Below are positions 27,601-42,600 of a stretch of 64,000 bases of DNA, one piece after another. Every line of letters starts with the position of its first letter. Position 1 is the first letter of the stretch. The notes under the pieces were generated by a model. The model did not search any database, was not told where the DNA came from, and was given only the letters and a program-made list of their open reading frames with translations. A program made the position numbers and the translations under genes. The DNA lies in the NCBI GenBank assembly GCA_051294375.1, contig CM119267.1, forward strand, positions 4,571,885-4,635,884, in the 5' to 3' direction. This DNA is from Paraspadella gotoi (lineage: Eukaryota; Chaetognatha).

Positions 27601-30600
27601 GAGCTTATTCAGTAAGTCGTATAACTAGCTATTAGTATTAGCGGATGCAGATAATCCAAGTTTGTAGAGTAAACTCCTACGAATTAAGGATATGTTCCGG
27701 AAACTTTTATCATTATAAGATAGATTTTCCATCCTTTTAAAAATCGGGATCTAGTTGCGCCACAGAGCATCTGAATCTAGGGTCGATAACTGTGATGAGC
27801 TTTACAAGTTCGACTATACAAGTGCTTGTGGACAGGCACGTTCAAGAAATCTTAGCCTAACCTGCGGACACTCCTTAGCTATCTCTGCATATCTCACGTC
27901 TGTTGCGGTAGCACATCTCATGCTTACATTACCTAATTCATACACAGAACTCACAATCACCCCACCTACCTCGCCCTCACCTCGCCCTCCCACATGAGCG
28001 TAGTAATTTTAAGCTTTGGTGACTTTCCCGATGTTGGTGAGGACTCGAGATCCCTCCATCATTTGCAGTCAGCTGGACCGATGGCTGTTGTAGGCGCTTC
28101 CGAGACCAGGAGTTCGAGTGCATACTTATTCTCTCTCGCCTCGATGTCAATTTCGAAGTAATTCCTGTTTTGTTATGTTTATAGTTTAAGGTTGGTTTTT
28201 AATGCTCTCTTGCTACTAATATTTTCTACTAGCTCAACAACGGTGTACAATTCACAACCGCACGCCAATGACCAAAATTTAGTTTAAACTTACGAACTTG
28301 AATGGAACATTTTTGAATTTTCTTTGCTCGTATATTTGGACATATACGGTAAGAGACTTCAGTAAAAATCAAGCGGAGTAAGATTTGCGTAATAAACATG
28401 TATCACTCTTATGATGGCCTATCTTCCACATGTCACGAACGGAGTCCAACGAGACCTCTACCCATAACCACGAAGTCCTTCTGATTCCCCAAAACATAAA
28501 TTTGTGTCACCACCTTCGTAGACCGATCTCCACCCGAAGATTCATACATGTTCGAAACAACCCCTCACAAATATCTGCCCCTGGGTCCGTCTGTGGCATG
28601 ATAATTCCCCGAATTCTTCGGCGCTAGGTTTAAAAAGGTCGAAAGTTCGATCTCACACAAATAATAAATACAGATCAAAGGTTAAATAGAACCGAACATG
28701 AGGACAATTGTATACTTTACGAGATATGGTTGACGACCGTGACCGTGTCTCACTATGAAGTCCGATACCGTTTGTCAACTGCCGCTCTCGAAGCGTGGTG
28801 CCTGGCGGCCAGTGCCCCCGCTTTTAGTGTTGGAACTGAGGGGGATGGTGCGGGCGTGGGGCGCGGCAGCAGGCATCGCGAGGCTCCTCGATGGAGAACT
28901 AGTTCTGAGTGTGGGGTCACTTCCGAGCGTTGTGAAGACTCGAATGACAAGCGACTCCTGCGAACTGCCAGTCTCTCTTCTAGGCTGCTCAACGCCTGGT
29001 GCTTCCAAGAGTATCTGGTTTCGGATCGGAGCCCTCTGAGTCTTTTACGTTCTTCTTCCCCGCTCCCATCTAAGTCCCCACGCCTAACCGCAAATGCCCA
29101 TCCAACCCCGGCGCGCTCCCCAATCCCAACCTCCAGCTCCCTTTTGTTAACCCCAGCGGATGCCAACTCTGGAGCATTCTTGCTTCCGGGTCGGTCTGGA
29201 CTCTCCTCAAATCGTTGAATTGTGTGCGCCTGCAGGGAGATGACTCGGCGTGCGTTCCCTAGCTGGTTGCCAGGACGGCGTGGTCCGCGCCAGCATGTGC
29301 TTGAGACCGTCCACGTGGGTGATTGTACTTTTCCTCCCGCACGCGCACGATCAGTCTTGGCCAAGTCCGGTCATCCTGCTCGCACATTACGCGCATTGCC
29401 CCTTCTTGACAACTCTTGCTCGTGTCTCCCTGCACGATCTCGATGATCATAAGGGAAGCAAGTTCCCGGAAGAGTCGGAAAGCATCGGTACAGAAGCAAC
29501 TATCACGTACTCTGACTTCTCCTGCGAAGGACACCAGGCGGCTCAACCTCGGGCGGGTCATCGAGGCTGCGGGTTCATACGACAGCGCTAATGCTTCCAC
29601 TTCGAACAATATGAGAATGAGAACTCAGGATGAGATTACTGAGAGAAGTCGATACCCCGACGACATTGTTGACTAAATCCATTCCTGTGGTTGACCAACG
29701 AAAATTTTGTACGAATTTTCTCCTAAATGTCACGAGCAAACAGCGACAACCAAAAGAGAGGAACAGAAAACACGCAGTGCTAAAACGCTATAATATTGTG
29801 AATTTTACAGTCAGATCCCTTTAAGATACCTCTTTAACTACATTCTTTCCTGCGCCACATGATCCAGTACTCTCGAGCCTCTCCATCCTCTCTTCATGTG
29901 CCACCCTCCTTCTCGCCGACCAACAAGCTCACCCGTGCTCCCCCGCACGGGTCAGAACATCGCGCGCTCGCGCGCGACTTGGCCGTAGCCGGAGAGACCG
30001 CGGGGGAGCAGGCGCCGACCCGCCAACGCCCAAACCGTGTCCATCCGCCGCCAAGATCCGACATTGAGGAGGCCGGGACAGGTACGCTCACGTGAGTCGG
30101 GACCATCGAGGGACGAGAGAGTGAGCGCTGGACTCCTCGAGAAATCGCGCAGTGAGTCGCGACCGACGCTTGAGGTATTTGACGCGGGGACTGGAGAGTG
30201 GGAGAAGGAGGCAAAAATGTCGGTCAGAAAGAGAAATGAGGTGATAGTCAACACTAAATCATAATAAAAACTACAATCAACCAAAACAATAAAATTCAAC
30301 ACGCACAAAATCAATTTAAAACATGCTGGTAGTGGAATAACAAAAAGCCTTACCGCTCGGGGCTGGTTCCGATCTTTTTGTATTAATAACAGGAAAAAAG
30401 ACGAGTGGATTCAACAATGATTTGAACTACATAAAAAACGAAGTAGAGCGGAGGCTGATTAATAAGAGGGGATCGCCAGAAGCGAGTGACCGGAAGAAGA
30501 GATGGGTAGGATTCGCAAATCTCGACCAGAATTTCGGAGGGAGTTACTGTAGGAGGTAATGCGGGTCAACACATTCTATGTAACAGGCTACGAGGACCGA

Positions 30601-33600
30601 GTCCATTTCGTATGCATGGATGACGGCCATATGTTTATCTACGGGGAAAACGGAACAATAGAATTTGAAACATTTTTTTTCGCAATGAGTCCATAAACGT
30701 ACTCTCTGAACAAAAAATTCATTCCATAAAGAAAGAGGACAAACGGAATATTTACATTCAAAAGATTAGTAATAGCCTCGGGAAAATTCATCGTTCTAAC
30801 AATATGCATAATGAGTTTAACAGACAAGATTTCGAAACATCGAGAGTTAATCTTCCCTTTTTCGCGTTCTACAGTTATTATGGTATAATATTTATGCTTT
30901 ATATTTTCAGTAGAGTAAATGTATAATTATATTTCTTTTTATGTTTCTTGCCTTCCTTTTCACGTTCATACAGTTTATTTTATTTATATAATTTTCTTTT
31001 TTATTACAGGTTAATAATATATAGTTTCTGTTTTTCTTATTAGTTCTGGGCGCTTCAAAAATTATTACCTTTCTGGAAATCTGTTATCTTATTATAATAT
31101 CATAGGACAAATATTAAACTACCTAGTTAAAACCAAAACACAAGACTAACACCTGTCAGTAAATCAAATCAATCTTCTTCTCTCTAAAGTCTCTCGATCC
31201 CTGTGTGGTTCTGCTACTTGTACTCTTTGCCATGTGCAAATGTATCTGGAATCCGATGAACGTGGATTGTGTGGAAACGTTGTTAGGTTGATGTCGGACA
31301 GGGAAAGATGACTCTCCGTCAAATTTAGAATAATGGGTGATATAGCCAGATGAGCCTGAACCGGAGGGTGGTTCTTGTGGCAGCGGGCTCCATTGCAGGA
31401 TTCCTTGAAGGGGCGTCCATCTTTTCGACCTCCTTGCGGCTAATTGACAAGAGATAGGATTTGTCATGTTTGGAAATTCAATTCATCACTGAGGCGATAT
31501 GAATCGCCTCGCAAGGAGGACCTCTGTAATGGTAATTGGAATATAGCCGGCTTGTAAACAAAGCCAGAAAAAAAAAAAGAAAATGTCGTTCACCATAATT
31601 TTCTTTTTTTAAATTCTCGTCGGATAATGAAAACATTTCAAGGGACCTATTCTGATACTTTAACGGCGACTTCTCGTACTGCCGTAGTGCTGACGTAAGG
31701 GCGTAGACATAGTGTCTACTGCGGTATTCTCGCGTACTGCGTAGTGCGTACTGCGTTGTAATGTGTTATACATCAGTCATAGACGGGGGTCTTAATGTTT
31801 CCCGCGATATTTTAGGGATTAGATGATTTAGTCGAATTATAAAATCTTAATAGGACTTATATAATAAAATAAATAAAAATGAAGCTTTTTATGGATTTAT
31901 GATAGATATTTTATTAATTGTAAGCGCGCAAGAAAAAGAGCGTCTACGATTCTTTATTAGGATTAGAGTTTTGGAAGATTATATCAATAAGCCGAAGGAG
32001 GAAATAACGAGGCTGCTAATTGTTCTCTTCTTTTTTGTATTGCCTTTTAAATAATAAGATTTAGCCTCCCATAGAGTTGGAATATCCATTCTATAATAGC
32101 ATATCGCATTTCGGCTCGCTGCGTGTTTTTATTGTTCAGGGTAGAATGCTCCCGCCATGCCAACTCTCCACTCTGGGTGGCGGCCGCGATGTCTGATGCA
32201 CCGCGCGAGAAAGGCAAAATATTGTTTATTCCATATTCATCAAGACTTCACCTTGATGTGGCTGTGGGGAAAGGACATTATGAACGAGAGCCATAGGCGG
32301 GACATTAGGATGACGCAAGAAGGCGACCCTGACTCGGGAGATCAAAGCTCTTCAGCGCTGGAAGACCAGAACCGCAAGAAAGAGACCGTCGATTGAATGA
32401 AGATTCTGTACGAAATGAATTGCTTTGACGTTTCGGTTGTCTGAGCAGTGAATGAAATTTCAGAAACAGCTTTTTGAAACCTGCATTCCATGAGGTATCA
32501 GAAGAAAAGTATAGAAAACCCTACATTCTCAAAGATTCGATCACCGCGATGCGCCCACGAAATCTGAGATGTATATGTAACGCAGGTATGGAAGGAAGAA
32601 GGTCGGAAAGAAGAAAGGGTCCCTTGGCGATTGAAATCGGACGAAATTCCATAAAGCGACCAAAAGGAGAATCAGGGTTAAAAATGAACGCATTTTGGTG
32701 ACTCGAATGGAACCGCAGCCTCCGACGATGAACCTGCGTCCCAAAAGAATCCTTTCACTTAATACAGTGAAAGAAAGCACTACCGAATCGTCGTAAGAGT
32801 CGATACGCGATCGCCATTATGAGATCGAACAGGTCGTCGGCTGCCTTCTTCTAAGCATTCTAAGTAAATTGATTAAGTAGAAGAATAGATGAGAATAAAA
32901 GAAAAAAGAAAAGAAACGAGAAATACGATATACAGGAAAAGAATATAGCAAGACTCCAAAGAGACTAAAAATGTAACAGTTTATTTGTTTTGAATATGTG
33001 TAATAGGTTGTTAACAACGCGTAGAATAAAAAAAGAAATCTACGACTAAATCGATGCTGAATAAGTAGAATTAGTATGCTTTTTTAAGATAAAGAAAAGA
33101 ATATAGAGAGTAGGTAAAACTTATTTAAATTACAAATCTACACGACATCTACATTCCTTTGTGACGAAGAGTTTCACCAACAGTCAGCTCCATGAGTTCA
33201 GTTTAATTGCACCACTTTTCGTCTAATATTCATTCCTACCTCCTCCTCCCTCTCTTCTCTCTCTCTCTCGTCCTTCCTGCTACTCTCTCTCTCTCCTCTC
33301 TCTCTCTCACTTCTCTCTCCTTCTTATATGCGACAAAATTAATTGACGTTCTGATGTCGTTAGGTACTGTCTCGGAATAGGCCATATGGACCACAACCGT
33401 CAACCCTCTTCGAGGGACCGTCCTCGATGTCGCTTCGCGACTACTCCCGTCACGCCTTCAGCTCACGGACCGAAGATGTATGTAGCAACTCCTGCACCAG
33501 CACCTCTTTAAGGGGGCGAGGGGCGGGGAGGGCGTCGGGGAGACCACTCGAACGGCAGTGACTGAATTACATAAGAGAACGTTAAAAACGGATCATGGGA

Positions 33601-36600
33601 AACTAAAACGACCATTAACGCAAAATTCTTCTGAATAAAACCGACTTTTTGAATGATTTCGCAACCTTCATACAAGAGTCTTGAATTTTCATTTTCTTTT
33701 AAGAGGGAATTGGAAACCCGGTGTTAACCCAAAATAGTTCCATTTCAAACGCAGGACTGCGGCTTTGGGCCTTCTTGTTCAAATAAAAATAATACTATTA
33801 CTATTTGTGTACGAACTTACGAAACTTTAATAATAAATACAATTTATGATGATGATGATGATGATGTTTATGAATTATATATATGGATGATTATGCATTG
33901 ATGGATGAATGATGGATCGATGATGATGATGCATATGCATGATAACTGATTGATTATAGACTTTGGATGACTGATGATGATGTCATGATTTGCCATCGCA
34001 CTGTTGATCGATGCTCGATATGATTGCATGTGATGATCTTACTGATGATATGATATCGCATATGAATGATATGATCGTCCTTCACTACTTTGAGCGGTCG
34101 AAAACACAATTCCTACAAATCAATCAGCCATGTAGTATCCAGTCGAATCCAGCTGTCGGGTCGAAAAGCACGTCTCTCTCCTGATCGTAATTCCCCATCC
34201 TGACTTGCAATATTGAATATTGATTATTGGATTGATTTGATTAATCGGACTCGACATGACTGGTGGATGCGGAGTAGATCGAGTGAAGTAGGAGTTTCAA
34301 GAACTTGTCGACAGAAGTGATGCGACGTAAATGTTTTCCATTGCGAGAAGCAGAACAGAAAGATAGACTTTCAAGAGTTGTGGATGAGTTGAGGTCATTA
34401 TGATTCGGAGTCGGAGTGTGGAGGTAAGGCGATTGTTGCAAGGTTATGGCTCTTAAAACATGTTATAAACTGTTGATAATCGAGTTCTTCACCGGACTCT
34501 TCTGCACGACGCTTCGACTCTTCGACTCGACTTCGCAAAGTTTCCCGCACAAGAGGTCCAACGGAGTTTTTTTCGGCCGTCGCGGAGCGATTGCGTTTCA
34601 CTGTCGTGAGCGGGGGATCCCTTTGGGGGGTGATGGAGAAGAAGAGTTGCGTTGTGGTAGTGCTTCGTGCGACATTGCGATTATCAGACAGGACGGAACA
34701 GAACAGGATAAAAAAGAGGACAAGCGAGCAACGAACGAAGACACAGGCAAGATTTAGAAAAAACCAAAAACAAAAACAAAAAGCAACGAGAAGCAAAGAT
34801 TCACACAAGAAAGAGATAAGCGTACGAAGCAGAAACAAAGAGACAGACAGGACTAAAGAGAGCAAGAGACGGTAAACCCTGGTAGTGGCGATTAAAGATT
34901 GGCGGTGCCTTGGCGACTTAGAGTGTGGTTGGAATAGACTGAGGGAGTAATGGAGATTGAGAATAAAGAAGAAAAAATGAGAGTAAAATAAACTAATGAC
35001 TGAAGAATGGAAAACGACCCTCCTCCATCGCCGCCCCCCTACTCCAACTCCCCCCTCCCCCACCTCCCTTTTCCCAAAGAGGACCATTGGAGATGACGAG
35101 TCCTGGAACCGTGATACCCTAGGCGGACCCTCTTCGACGAGTTCCCAAGCGATTCGCTCCATGTGAGTGGCACCATGCGTTCGTCGCGGGTTGCTAGTGA
35201 CGGGAGAATGATCCAAACCAGTGCGGAGGGCGTCATCATGGAGGGGTAGGGTCTCGATGACCACGTGGAAGTTCCCGCGTAAGGTGTATGTTTCTGTCGG
35301 CGGTGAGGAGAGGGGTCGGGTCGAGATTAGCGATTGAAGGGGATGAGGGGGAGAAGAGATTTTTGGAAGTGGTAGTTCGTAAGAGTAAGTTTCGGAAGGT
35401 TCGAATTCCCCGAAAAAAGGTGAAAATTGCCGAAGAGGAAAGCTCGTAACGTTTTTAAAAGTGATACATATTTAAAAAAATAATGTTTAACATTTTAGCA
35501 ATCTAAACTAAGAGGGAAAGAACTCTTGCTGCTACTAAAAAAATGGTAAATGTTTTTTTAAAAATTTAGTTTATATTTTGTATTAAACATTTAAGTTGAA
35601 TTTTTTTTTCCTTTTTTCAATTTTGTATATAATGTTTTCTTCGAGTCAAAACAAAAATTTGCTATATTATTCCGTCAATGATTTATAATATAACAGCAAG
35701 TGAATTTAGAGAAAAAAAAATTTTTTAAGCCTCACAGGAAACCCTCATAAGAGATCACAAATGTATATTCCCTATGAATTTCAAAGAGAAGACCTGAAAC
35801 AAATACTTAAGTGCCCTATATCTTTACCGCTTAAACGAACGAGATCTCTGCCTTACACATTCCGGCCCAGCGTCCTCACCTTAAATGGCCTCTCCAGCCG
35901 TTGGAGAGCGAAGCGAAACGTTGTCTTGGCTTTCCGTATGAAATTTGCTCAACTCCGATCCGATGATACTCGACAGTTCTGTGAACGACGACAGAGTCGG
36001 CACTTATTGAAGGACGCGACATGTACGCTCTTCACGCTGTCCGTAGGAGTTTGCTCGACCAACGCCACCTGAAAAGGGTTGACGCTTCCGGAATGGGTCA
36101 CGATTACATACGGGCCATTTGCCCACATGATATAATAAATAAAAATGTGTAGTTTGACAGCACTCATTTCTTAACGTGATTCAAAAAGGTTCGGGATGAG
36201 TTTCCTAATGTGGTTAAATCATCATGTGTCAAAAGCAGTATGAACCAATCCAAATCAATACAAATCAATCAATCAAAACCAATCAATCAATCAACTGCAG
36301 CCAATCAGTGAAATAAAATCATTTAGTGAAACCAAATTAATCAGGTTTCTTGAATTGTTTATTTCATCCAATCAATCACAGATCAATCAATTCATTCTCC
36401 CACTCCCAAACACTTAAATTGGCGTTTTACCTCATCGCCCGGCCAAAAAACAATCGATTCTCGGCCAGAGGCCGAATCCTTGCAGGCGTCCTTTCTTGAG
36501 TCGGCACTCCAAACGACGGGGAAGCCACTTGCTTCCTCCCACACCGGAGGACGAGTCTTCCAGGAGTCGATCAATTCGCGTGTTGCGGACGTTTCTGAGG

Positions 36601-39600
36601 GGGAGATTGAAAGTGAGAGCGAGAGAGCGAGAGAGAGAGAGAGAAAGAGAGAGAAGAAAGGATTGATTTAGAACACAAAAAGAATTAGGTCGAGCAAAAA
36701 GATTTCCTGAATGGGCAAGACCGTCAATGGGCATGGGAATGAATGGGAATAAAGAGGCGACTTAGTTTGAATATTTTAAACAATTTGAAACATTAAATAA
36801 TTTTAAATATTTTGAAAGTTACTTAGATGAGTACTTGTGAGATCGATAATTTTTATCGGGAACGACTATAGCAAAATAAAAAACAATAGACAATAAAAAT
36901 TTGGAGGATCCGGGTATCGATCCCGGTACTTCTCGCATGCTAAGCGAGCGCTCTACCATTTGAGCTAATCCCCCTTCCCACACTTTCTTAGCTCCCCCTG
37001 TCATTTGATTACTTTAATCAGATACTTAGATCAGATACTTTTACTGTTTTTATTTTTGCAAAAGGTTTTAATTTCCGGTTTTTACTAAGAATTTTGGTCA
37101 AACATAATTCAAGTTAGATATTCTAAAAATAAGAATGTGAATGTTTATAAAATAAGTCAAATTTTAATATTGCCACAATCAAGTTGGCTCGTTGGTCTAG
37201 GGGTATGATTCTCGCTTAGGGTGCGAGAGGTCCCGGGTTCAAATCCCGGACGAGCCCGTTTTTTTTGACAGCGTAATTAACTTTATGAAAATTAAAAGTA
37301 AATAAGTCGTTTTAAAATAAATATACAACGAAATCACAACTGGGTTATTAAATGTCGGTTAATAAAAAATTAAACTACCAATTAGATGCACATATTGAAC
37401 ATATTGCACACATTGCATATATAGCATCGGTGGTTCAGTGGTAGAATGCTCGCCTGCCACGCGGGCGGCCCGGGTTCGATTCCCGGCCGATGCAGTACTT
37501 TTATCAAACTATAAAACAATAATTAAAAATAAACAATTATATTGTTTAAAATTCAAGCTCTGACAGTTGTCCTCGGTAGTATAGTGGTGAGTATCCTCGC
37601 CTGTCACGCGAGAGACCGGGGTTCGATTCCCCGCCGGGGAGGGCATATTCATTTTCATACCTTTTTTCTTGTTTATTGGATTTTTAAGATTTTCAAGATC
37701 AACCGATAAGGTTGAAATTTTTATTTTCAGAATTATATATTATATATATATATATTATATTATATATAACCTTTTTTTATATATTTGATTTTAATAAGCC
37801 AACCTTATTCATTTTTGCATGCACGATCGTGTACAATCTTTATAATTGTGAGAGAGGTGGTACCGTCAGCAGTTGTGGCCGAGTGGTTAAGGCGACTGAC
37901 TAGAAATCAGTTACGGTCTCCGTGCACAGGTTCGAATCCTGTCAACTGCGCAAAACTTTTTATTTTAGAAGCTGAAAAATTCTAAATCAAGAGAAAGAAA
38001 AAATAATTTAAAAAAAAAATCATTTTTTTCATTTCACTTCCATTTACGTAAAATTGAATTTTCGTTTCATTTATGAAATTGGTACAACCAATATAAAAAT
38101 TATCCATTCATTTAATAAATAATTATAGAATTTTTCTGACCAATGAACCAGATAAAAATTCAAGTGAAAAAACAAAAAGGTATTTAAAAAAATTTATCAA
38201 CTTATCGTAATTCGTTTCACTTCCGAAAGGAAGAATTGAGAAAATGAACTCTATGATTAGTGAGTTTGAGAATTAGTCACTGTTCTGATTTCAATCAGCT
38301 GGTGACCACCGATCGGTGTTTCATATTCACCGAATCCCGACGGGTCAAAGCGTTTCGCCGTTTTTCAATTCGTCCTGCGTCCAACGGCCCATCTTTTGTT
38401 TCGCAGTCTCTCGCATGAGTCACACCTTGCCATCCATTTCTTTTCCATAGAGTTTCGATTTGAACCGATTAGTCTTTATCAAACATTAAAATATGTTCCC
38501 GCCCGGGATCGAACCGGGGACCTTGCGCGTGTGAGGCGCACGTGATAACCGCTACACCACGAGAACACGTTGATTATCTTGCCAATTTGATCTTATTATT
38601 TTATATAATAGATTACAATTACGTTAAAATAATACAAAAATAATGCAAATATACAAGTGGGATTCAAAATGTTCCTTCCCAAGCGGGGATTCGAACCCCG
38701 GCCGCGGCGGTGAGTGCGCCGAATCCTAACCACTAGACCACATGGGAAGCTGATATATTCATCGTTTTTTCCCGTATAAAATAATTCGATCTTTCAGTAT
38801 TCGCGACATTTCACCTTCTCAATCAGGAATGGACGACATGAAGTCCTACAAGACAGAACTGACCAAATACGAAACGACCCGTTCGGACCTGGCCAACGCG
38901 GAGAAGCTCTTCGACCTGCCCATCACCATGTACCCCGACCTGCTTCAAGTGCAGAAGGACATGAAGGCTCTCGAGCAGATCTACGCTCTGTACGAGGAGC
39001 AGAATGTGAGTGGGTAGATGTGGGCTGGCGATGTGGGGAGAGAAGGAATGTGGTAAAAATGTGAGGAGGTACGATTATTGCATTTGTCCTTGGCCGGTTG
39101 ACTCATTAATTGTATACCACTTTTGATCAATCTTCCTCTAACTATCCTTGCCACTTTTAAGAAGTCTCTCTCTCNNNNNNNNNNTCTCTCTCTCAATCTT
39201 TGCACTGAACTTATCTTCTTCGTCCCTTACCCTCCCCCCCTTTTTTTTCCCCTCTCCCCCAGAAAGCCCGGTCGGAATGGGCGGAGACCCTGTGGGCCAA
39301 CCTGGACGTGCAGCATCTTCAAGACGGGATCGAGACTTTCTTGAAGCAGCTGCGTCGGCTGCCCCGCGACGTGAAGAGCATGCCCTCGGCCAAAGTCGTC
39401 GAGGAGAAGATGAGAGAATTCAAAGATTCCATTCCGCTTTTTCTCGATCTCAAGAACGAGGCGTTGAGGGAGAGGTGGGAGGTTGATGTTGTTGTTGTTG
39501 ATGTCGTGGTTGTTGTTGTTGTTGTTGTTGTGGCTGTCGCGTATCTGTTATTTATTGTAGCCTTTTTATCTCCTTAATTTTTTATATTGTTTAACAATTA

Positions 39601-42600
39601 CCTTAATTTTTTTCACAAACATTTTTGGATTTTCGGTTCTCGTATATTTTAATAAAACTTTACAATAGAAAATCTTAAATAAAACTGGTTATATAGCCGT
39701 ATTTCAGATGTCTCCAATCTCAATGGAGAATGGAAAGTACTTTTTTAAATCATTAAACAGTTAATACTTCAATTGCAAATTCGATTCTTTCTCCATCAGG
39801 CATTGGATGGAGTTGATGTCGAAGACGGGAAAAGACTTCGACATGAGTCCGGAGACTTTCACGCTGGCGAATCTTTTCTCGATGGAACTTCACAATTATC
39901 AGGACACAATCGCCGAAATCGTCACTTCGGCCATGAAGGAGCTCAGCATCGAGAGGGTGAGAGAGTGAGGTGTTGTGAGAGTATTTGGTGAAGATCATCT
40001 TTTGATGGTGAGTAAAGTAGATAGTTGATTTGAAGTTAACACTAAATACTGGATTAACTGACATTTTCCTATATAGAATATTTTTGTTTTAAATAGCCAA
40101 TAGCCATATTTTATTATTTTTTTTTTTTTTAAATCGATCCTTAAATAATAGTGGCAACTTGTTTAATTGAATTTGTTGATTGAATAGGTACAATTTTTAG
40201 AAAAATCAGTCTATAAAAATATGGGCATAGTTACAAGTGGATTTAAAAAGGATTCAAAAAATAACTTTTTCTCTCCTCGCTTTCCGCTCCTTACCATCTC
40301 TCCCTCTCTCTGCCTCTTCTCACCGCCAGGGTGTGAAAGAGATCCAAGAAACTTGGGACAACATTAAATTCAACGTGCAGCGCTACATGAAGGGAACTTC
40401 GGAGCGAGGCTACATCCTCGGCTCCGTCGACGAGGTGCTGCAGATCCTCGACGACAACGCCATGAACATGCAGAGCATGTCCGCCTCCAGGTCTGAAGGA
40501 ATAGTGAGCGGGGAGAGATAGTGTTCTATTCGACACGTCGCGAGCGAGAGGAGAAATAAAAAGTTGACGTCGCGATTACCAAAGTCGCTATAGTGATTTG
40601 TCGTCGAATCCGTTGAAAGCTTCGTGAATTTTTTTTTAGAGTTTATTATTATGTGTCGAACATATTCAACTTCCTTTGCAGCCATTCATTCAATCATTTA
40701 ATGATGCGTCATTCTACATGATTTTTAAATAATACTTTCAGTTGTTTTACCATTTATTCGATTCATTCATTACGTACCTAGATATTTGATTCATTTATGA
40801 CGTCATATACTCATTCCTCAATCATTGATTCCTTCGTTCCTCTATTCATCCCTTCCCATCCAGATTCATCGGCCCCTTTCTCAACACGGTCCAAAACTGG
40901 GAGAAGTCTCTCTCCCTGATCGCTGAGGTCATCGAAGTCTGGATGGTTGTCCAGCGGAAGTGGATGTACTTGGAGAGCATCTTCGTCGGCGGAGACATCA
41001 GGTCGCAGTTGCCGGAGGAGGCCAAGAAGTTCGACACCATCGACAAGACATTTAAAAAGGTCGGAGGGTTCAAGTGGCGGCGTCAAAAAATGTAACAAAA
41101 TTTAAAATATAATCTTAGGCTACTTTCGGTCGTTGTAAGTTATTGACCTTTGGAGCACAAACATTCCCCGATCTTCATTCGACCTTCACCTGATGCTAAT
41201 AATAGCCTAAGAGGAAGGTCGACCCAGTCATAATCAAACGAATAAAGAGTATTACTTATTGTTGCTGCATAACGGCTGCACGCTTATCGTTAACCATTTA
41301 CGAAAAGCAAACTGAAATAAAATAATTTTTTTTAAAAAAAAATTGTCAATGCGTTATTCAAAATTTACCGCCAACGTCCACTCTCTCGTCCACTCTCTCT
41401 CCAGATCATGGCGGAGACCTACAAGCGGCCCAACATCAAGGAGGCGTGCCACGTGCCCAATCGACTCTCCGACCTCGAGAATCTCTCCGCAGGACTGGAG
41501 AAGTGTCAGAAATCCCTCAACGACTACCTCGACTCCAAGAGGAACTCCTTCCCGCGATTCTTCTTCGTCTCGGACGACGAGCTGCTCAGCATCTTGGGAT
41601 CGGCGGACCCCACCTGCGTGCAGGAGCACATGATCAAGGTGGTTGTTGTTGACTTGTTGTCATGTCACTTAATTATAAATCGATTGCGTACTCAGAAATC
41701 AGAATATTTCTCGCCCTCCCCTTAATCCACACAGATGTACGACAACATCTCAACCCTCAAGTTTCAAAAGGGCGCGAACAACGAGATGCTCGCGATGGCG
41801 ATGAATTCCACTGAGGGAGAAATCATGGACTTTCGTCAGTCGGTCACGGCCGAGGGTCGCGTCGAGGAGTGGATGACGGCCGTCTTGATGGAGATGCGGA
41901 GGACGAACAGGTGCCGAGGAGATTCCGATACCTATCTCTCTCTTTCTCTCTATCTCTGTTCCAACGAATTCACTCTCGAATGGCGCCCTTTTTAAATTTA
42001 ATGCCTTGAATAAACATAAACATAGTCAATGTCTCTTTAACAGGCTCATCACTAAGGAGGCCGTCTTTTATTACACCCACGAGAAAACCAGGTGAGAAAT
42101 GGCGAGTGTAGAAGAGAAAATTTATTTATTATATATATATATGATAATGATATATTAATTTAGTTGATTAAATGAATAAATCAGCTAATTCATTTATTAG
42201 ATATTTTTAAAACCAGATTGTATTCGGTTTTTGCCATCAGTTTTGAGCCGCTTTATTCCCATCATGGACATATAGCATCAAATTTATAAAGACTAGAACT
42301 TCAGGTCCTTAGATTTTATGATATATCTTTCTTTGAAAATTTATCATGTGCTCTGAATTTCATTTGCATAATGCAGTAACGTTAAGTAATTACTTTTTTA
42401 GCGCATCTCCTTTTTTTATTTTAAATTTTTTTTTAATATTGATTATTAGTTATAAAAGTTTAATGTAGAAAAAACTTAATTTGTGTTTTTCAACGAAACG
42501 AAGTTTAAATAGGAATTTCTTGATTGTCAGAGTGGCGTAATTAGTGAGAGATTAAAATTTCAATTATAGAGAACGAAAAAAGACATTTCAGAAAATGGCA

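Larger units (their letters stand above)
36655..41150 (+). repeat. Block C, cleaner copy carrying tRNA cluster and five DNAH10 exons
   Basis: Same order and content as 19,108-23,660 but with intact exons and tRNAs, then unique downstream gene sequence. It is taken as the true locus. Confidence 0.85.

Noticed and set aside
28730-29609. Several long frames in the 28.7-29.6 kb region
   Set aside because: They are noise frames in the inverted copy of the 14.5-15.2 kb exons.
34398-35264. A 288-codon minus-strand frame
   Set aside because: It is the inverted duplicate of tail exons and introns, open by chance; only short pieces such as FHVVIETLP and [12 protein letters not shown] are dynein-like.
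39700-39760. Possible short exon reading DVSNLMEKW-like in block C
   Set aside because: The phase of the flanking exons (39,474 and 39,800) joins perfectly without it, giving RERHWMELM.
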